A DNA stretch of 5,974 nucleotides. It comes from an uncultured Enterococcus sp. (GTDB lineage: Bacteria; Bacillota; Bacilli; Lactobacillales; Enterococcaceae). Positions within the stretch are counted from its first letter, which is position 1. The number at the start of each line of letters is the position of its first letter. Both the position numbers and the translations under genes were made by a program. Below are positions 4,528 to 5,974 of this stretch, one piece after another. The stretch is from NCBI GenBank assembly GCA_946409145.1, contig CAMJVA010000101.1, forward strand, positions 1 to 5,974, written 5' to 3'. The notes under the pieces are model-generated. The model had not been told where the DNA came from and did no database searches. It saw only the letters and a program-made list of their open reading frames with translations.

Positions 4528-5898
4528 TTATGCCTTAGAAGTCACTTTTTTATTTAAGAAAAAGCCACTAATAATAGTAAAAATAGGCACTAAAATTGGG
4601 AAAAAAGCAAAAGGAAGATAGTCTAAAGCATTCACTTGCATGGTTCCCATAATAAAAGTCCCACTAACTCCCCAAGGAATTAGGGCATTAACTGCTGCCC
4701 CAGCATCGGCAATGGTGCGCGTTAAATACATTTTATCTAAGTTTTCTTTATCAAACACATTTTTAAAAGTTTCTCCAGGAAGAATAATAGATAAATATTG
4801 TTCTCCAACGATTAAATTAATACCAATGGAGCTTAAAGCTGTAAAGCCAATTAAACGAGATGGACGATTGATTTTACTTCTTAAACCTTCCACTAAAGTT
4901 TCTACTATTTTATACTTAATTAATAACCCGCCTAAAGCTAAGGCTAAAATAATTAAACTAGCAGAACCTAACATACTCATGAGACCTCCTCTTGAAAGGA
5001 GTTCGTTAATTTTACTGTCACTAGTTTGTGCGACATAACCGTTCATTAATATAGAAGCAACTTTTTCTAAACTTAAATTTCCTTCATGAATAAAGGCTAA
5101 AATAACTGCTGTAGTGAAGCCAGTAAGGAGTGTTGGGATTGCAGGAATTTTTTTAATCGCTCCTAAAAATAAAATAACTAGTGGCAAAAGTGCCAAAGGA
5201 GAAATCCAAAAATTCTCTTTAATCGTTGCCACCATGGTAGAAATCACACTTAAATCAGCAGCTTTATTTTGATGTCCTAATAAAGTATACATAATCATCG
5301 TCACCACAAAAGCTGGCAGATCAGTGTAGCGTAAACTGGAAATGTGTTTGAATAAATTAACCCCACCAATTCCTGCTGAAAGATTCGTAGTATCTGATAA
5401 AGGAGAACAATTGTTTCCTAAAAAAGCGCCTGATACTACAGCACCTGTGGTCATGGCGTCGTTAAATCCTAACAAATGGCCAATTCCTAAAAAAGCAATC
5501 CCAATAGTAGAAATAGTCGTAAAAGAGCTACCTACTGTAATGCCCACAATAGTGCACACTAAAAAAGTCGTTGGTAGAAAAAAGCGAACAGATACTAAAT
5601 TAAAACCATAAACCATAATGGTGGGAATAGTGCCAGATAAAATCCAAGAAGCGACTAATATTCCAATTAACATAAAAATTAAAATTGGAATAATTCCAGG
5701 AGTAATACCACTGATAATGCCTTCATGAATCTCATCCCAAGTAAACTTTTTAAACCGTCCATAAAATAATAGACCCATAAAGGAAATTAAAATTGGAATA
5801 TGAGGTGATAAGTGAAAACCAATAATTAAAACTCCTAAAATAGCTAATAAAACAACTAAAACAGCTAAACTTTCGCTTAGTGTAATTTTTTTATTCAT
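4528..5898 (-). CDS. NhaC-family membrane antiporter/transporter
   Basis: 456 aa, about eleven to twelve hydrophobic segments, typical for the NhaC family. Hallmarks are SPLSDTTNLSAG (165-176), GEQYLSIILPGETFK (365-379) and DAGAAVNALIPWG (398-410). Members exchange Na+ for H+, or exchange organic solutes (MleN, malate-Na+/lactate-H+); others have been proposed to carry methionine, lysine or tyrosine. The sequence does not decide the substrate. Before SPLSDTT this protein has GNN where many NhaC/MleN proteins, as I recall them, have GDK, so an acidic and a basic residue near the proposed ion site are replaced. GAGG eight bases before ATG supports the start. It is transcribed alone within the window, convergent with lysR, and directly preceded by a terminator hairpin that may regulate it. 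Confidence 0.87.
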   Translation of the reverse strand: MNKKITLSESLAVLVVLLAILGVLIIGFHLSPHIPILISFMGLLFYGRFKKFTWDEIHEGIISGITPGIIPILIFMLIGILVASWILSGTIPTIMVYGFNLVSVRFFLPTTFLVCTIVGITVGSSFTTISTIGIAFLGIGHLLGFNDAMTTGAVVSGAFLGNNCSPLSDTTNLSAGIGGVNLFKHISSLRYTDLPAFVVTMIMYTLLGHQNKAADLSVISTMVATIKENFWISPLALLPLVILFLGAIKKIPAIPTLLTGFTTAVILAFIHEGNLSLEKVASILMNGYVAQTSDSKINELLSRGGLMSMLGSASLIILALALGGLLIKYKIVETLVEGLRSKINRPSRLIGFTALSSIGINLIVGEQYLSIILPGETFKNVFDKENLDKMYLTRTIADAGAAVNALIPWGVSGTFIMGTMQVNALDYLPFAFFPILVPIFTIISGFFLNKKVTSKA

Positions 5899-5918
5899 TT
5901 TTTCTTCCTCTTTTCATT

Positions 5919-5965
5919 AAAAAAAGCCCACCACGAAAAACATAGGCTTTTCAAGCGGTAGGGCT
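5919..5965 (-). terminator. Terminator hairpin just upstream of the nhaC-family gene
   Basis: On the minus strand AGCCC-(T)-ACCGC (5955-5965) pairs with CGTGGTGGGCT (5925-5935), continuing through GAAAA:TTTTC to an 8-nt loop, and is followed by seven T (5919-5925). Only about 20 bases separate the T-run from the start codon, most of them ribosome binding site. It either ends an upstream minus-strand gene outside the window or is the expression platform of an attenuator or riboswitch for the transporter. Confidence 0.8.
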
Positions 5966-5974
5966 CATTTAAAA

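Noticed and set aside
4640..5038. 132-aa plus-strand open frame
   Set aside because: Antisense shadow of the NhaC-family gene, with lysine/proline-rich composition typical of reversed membrane-protein codons.
5342..5611. 89-aa plus-strand open frame
   Set aside because: Antisense shadow across the conserved SPLSDTT region of the NhaC-family gene.
5950..5965. T-box resemblance (TACCGC) in the nhaC leader
   Set aside because: The bases before TACCGC are CCC rather than the TGG needed for the conserved T-box sequence, so the match is partial and probably chance.
1..5974. CRISPR array, tRNA, rRNA, transposase or phage genes
   Set aside because: No spaced repeats, tRNA-like folds or mobile-element proteins were seen on either strand.

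Overview
The window reads as chromosome of a low-GC Gram-positive bacterium. The AT-rich composition, strong GGAG-type ribosome binding sites, short intergenic gaps with U-tract terminators, and the gene families present all point to the Lactobacillales. Enterococcaceae is my best guess, but this comes from sequence style and not from a match.

Layout from left to right. Positions 1-87 hold no gene, only a perfect 22-bp palindrome near the edge. Positions 125-2011 (minus) encode a short MutS2-family ATPase that keeps the ATPase and a KOW/SH3-like domain but lacks the long coiled coil and the C-terminal Smr domain. A strong terminator follows it directly. The 335 bases upstream (2012-2346) form an elaborate leader: promoter, candidate leader peptide, three mutually exclusive RNA pairings that include a strong terminator, a long-range pairing, and possibly a second leader ORF. 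Positions 2347-3472 (minus) hold two overlapping half-size CHR (chromate-type) membrane proteins. A divergent LysR-type regulator lies at 3601-4476 (plus). Between the CHR pair and lysR are two identical-architecture dyads, 21 bp apart, likely the regulator's operators. A terminator separates lysR from a convergent NhaC-family transporter (4528-5898, minus), whose ribosome binding site follows directly after a terminator hairpin at the right edge.

How the parts may work together. The LysR protein probably controls the CHR pair and itself. I see no terminator after the CHR pair, so its transcripts probably run into the mutS2-like leader and would end at the leader's terminator unless attenuation is relieved. 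The most interesting feature is that leader. It has the logic of ribosome-mediated transcription attenuation, as seen before antibiotic-resistance genes, but it sits before a MutS2 relative. B. subtilis MutS2 is known to act on stalled or collided ribosomes. The inference is a ribosome-stress-inducible ribosome-rescue factor. The nhaC leader may be a second attenuation element, but most of it lies outside the window.
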